The position numbers and the translations under genes were made by a program. Source: an uncultured Flavobacterium sp. (lineage in GTDB: Bacteria > Bacteroidota > Bacteroidia > Flavobacteriales > Flavobacteriaceae). Taken from it: 64,000 nt of DNA. Under the pieces are notes generated by a model. It had not been told where the DNA came from. It saw only the letters and a list, made by a program, of their open reading frames with translations, and searched no databases. Positions 63,113 through 64,000 of this stretch are shown here, piece after piece. Each line of letters opens with the position of its first letter. Position 1 is the stretch's first letter. Where the stretch lies: NCBI RefSeq assembly GCF_946478785.1, contig NZ_CAMLDD010000004.1, forward strand, positions 186,001-250,000. The letters are read 5' to 3'.

Positions 63113-64000
63113 ATTGTAAAATATTAGAAGTTACCAGATTATTAAATTTTGTAAATGCGCTCATAAAGGCTGTTTGTTCGGTATATTCAGCTGATACGGC
63201 ATTTCTAATTTCAATGATATTTTGATATCCATCAGATGGGCGAACCCTTACAAGTCTGTCAATGAATCCAGAAAGTCCGACTCCATCACTTCCTCCTTCG
63301 CTAATAACTTTTTGTTTTAAGGAATTAGAAGATGAACCGTTTATTGTGATTTGTGTAACTGCTGAGGGAGGTGTTTGTGTAAATCGTTTGGATTTTATCG
63401 CAGCACCTTTCTCTCTGGTTTCAGGATCATAAGAACCAAAGCTCATCACAACAATATTGGGTATATCCTCAAAAGCTCCAGTATTTCCATAAGAAACATC
63501 AACATTGTAATATAGTATTTGGTTATTGTCCCATAAGGCTTCTTTTGCAAAATGTTCAATTTGGTTTTCCATATCTCTTAAATTCATATCCCTTGTACCC
63601 GGAAATAAATTTTGAGCTGTCCCGGGTCCGTGTAATCTGTGATTTAAAAGATGTGCTCTAACCCATTGACCGCTGGCTCTTTGTGTAACAGGAATAGTTG
63701 ACCATCCTCTCGGGTCATTAGTAGGAGTAGATCCTCTTGTGTTGCCCGGAATTTTGGTTAAAGGAGCTGCTCTTAGTATATATGACCTGCCTTTACTGTC
63801 TGTTTCAAATTCTACATTAGAGACCGGTAATTCTATTCGATGCTCAAATACTCCAATTATTACCAGATCGGCAGCGATATTAGTTAAATTAGTTCGAATG
63901 TTTTCATATGCAAGCCGAACAGGTTCGTTACCATGCCCAACACTGTAAGCATTGTCAACAGCTCTTCTGTAACTGCCGATATTAGTTCCTAAAACATTCT
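63105..64000 (-). CDS. Effector-like protein with nuclease-type signature, C-terminal part
   Basis: The frame stays open from the right edge, so this is the last 297 or so residues of a longer protein; the first ATG in the longest clear frame, at 63587, is internal. The sequence reads NDPRGWSTIPVTQRASGQWV, then RAHLLNHRLHGPG, NLFPGTRDMNLRDMENQIEHF. The arrangement (R-[GA]-H-L ... G-x-G ... N-L-x-P ... N ... E) matches the core of DNA/RNA non-specific endonuclease-like (His-Me finger) domains and the C-terminal cargo region of eCIS core-domain (DUF4157) proteins. The start and any N-terminal loading domain are off-window. It is followed by a small overlapping gene, a CHAP hydrolase and an AAA ATPase. 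Confidence 0.68.
   Translation of the reverse strand, partial: NVLGTNIGSYRRAVDNAYSVGHGNEPVRLAYENIRTNLTNIAADLVIIGVFEHRIELPVSNVEFETDSKGRSYILRAAPLTKIPGNTRGSTPTNDPRGWSTIPVTQRASGQWVRAHLLNHRLHGPGTAQNLFPGTRDMNLRDMENQIEHFAKEALWDNNQILYYNVDVSYGNTGAFEDIPNIVVMSFGSYDPETREKGAAIKSKRFTQTPPSAVTQITINGSSSNSLKQKVISEGGSDGVGLSGFIDRLVRVRPSDGYQNIIEIRNAVSAEYTEQTAFMSAFTKFNNLVTSNILQYD

Noticed and set aside
63105..63587. A complete 160-residue gene starting at 63587
   Set aside because: The upstream frame is open to base 64000 and carries the conserved signature, so the gene is longer and truncated.
1..64000. tRNA, rRNA or riboswitch genes
   Set aside because: I found no T-arm GTTCGAATC context with matching acceptor stems, no rRNA words, and no recognisable riboswitch core.

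Overview
The window is AT-rich DNA from a Flavobacterium-like member of the Bacteroidota. The assignment rests on gene content (FecI/FecR/SusC-like TonB receptor/DUF4249 locus, fused two-domain 2-oxoacid dehydrogenase E1, a Bacteroidota-type M1-like protein with an outer-membrane barrel, kdsB of a Gram-negative outer membrane), on lipoboxes ending in SC, and on a few TAnnTTTG-type -7 promoter boxes. I saw no rRNA or tRNA gene, CRISPR array, transposase or phage integrase. All names come from reading the translated sequence; no database search was possible.

Left part (1-10.5 kb), ordinary chromosome: the 3' end of a RecD-like helicase, a 4,5-DOPA-dioxygenase-like enzyme, kdsB, a cation/proton antiporter, the fused E1 enzyme, a peptidase-like protein that has lost its zinc site, and a LOG-family nucleotide phosphoribohydrolase. 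Short intergenic inverted repeats punctuate this part.

Signalling block (10.8-20.5 kb): four same-strand genes encode a CHASE3 histidine kinase, a single-domain response regulator, a 2119-residue hybrid kinase with eleven in-register 276-bp HAMP-type repeats and three receivers, and a receiver-kinase protein. None has a DNA-binding output domain.

Stress and signalling island (20.5-54 kb): secreted GH12 and CAP-domain lipoproteins, a giant CheB-CheR-PAS-kinase fusion, small stand-alone receivers, a lone CheB with a zinc ribbon, Hsp20, two DUF892 (YciE/YciF) ferritin-like proteins, an HPII-type catalase, an SDR, MscS, an FAD/Rieske oxidoreductase with a flavodoxin-like partner, zinc alcohol dehydrogenase, DNA-deoxyinosine glycosylase, CinA, and many small membrane or very acidic proteins. 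In the middle lies a tightly overlapping operon (glycosyltransferase, UDP-galactopyranose mutase, GH1-like protein, cytidylyltransferase, SET protein, then CinA). Many genes are preceded by a recurring AATTAT(A/G)TAA-type element, often about 75-90 bp before the start codon, which suggests a common regulon.

Right part (53.5-64 kb): a candidate two-gene pair of a DUF6934-like protein and a 67-residue protein; a cell-surface signalling locus (ECF sigma factor, a small extra gene, FecR anti-sigma, STN-TonB receptor, DUF4249 lipoprotein); and, on the minus strand, the 3' end of what looks like an extracellular contractile injection system (eCIS) cargo operon. That operon runs from a truncated effector-like protein with an R-A-H-L...G-P-G...N-L-F-P nuclease-like signature, through an unrecognised 234-residue protein and a peptidoglycan-binding/CHAP hydrolase, to an AAA+ ATPase. 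It continues past the right edge of the window.
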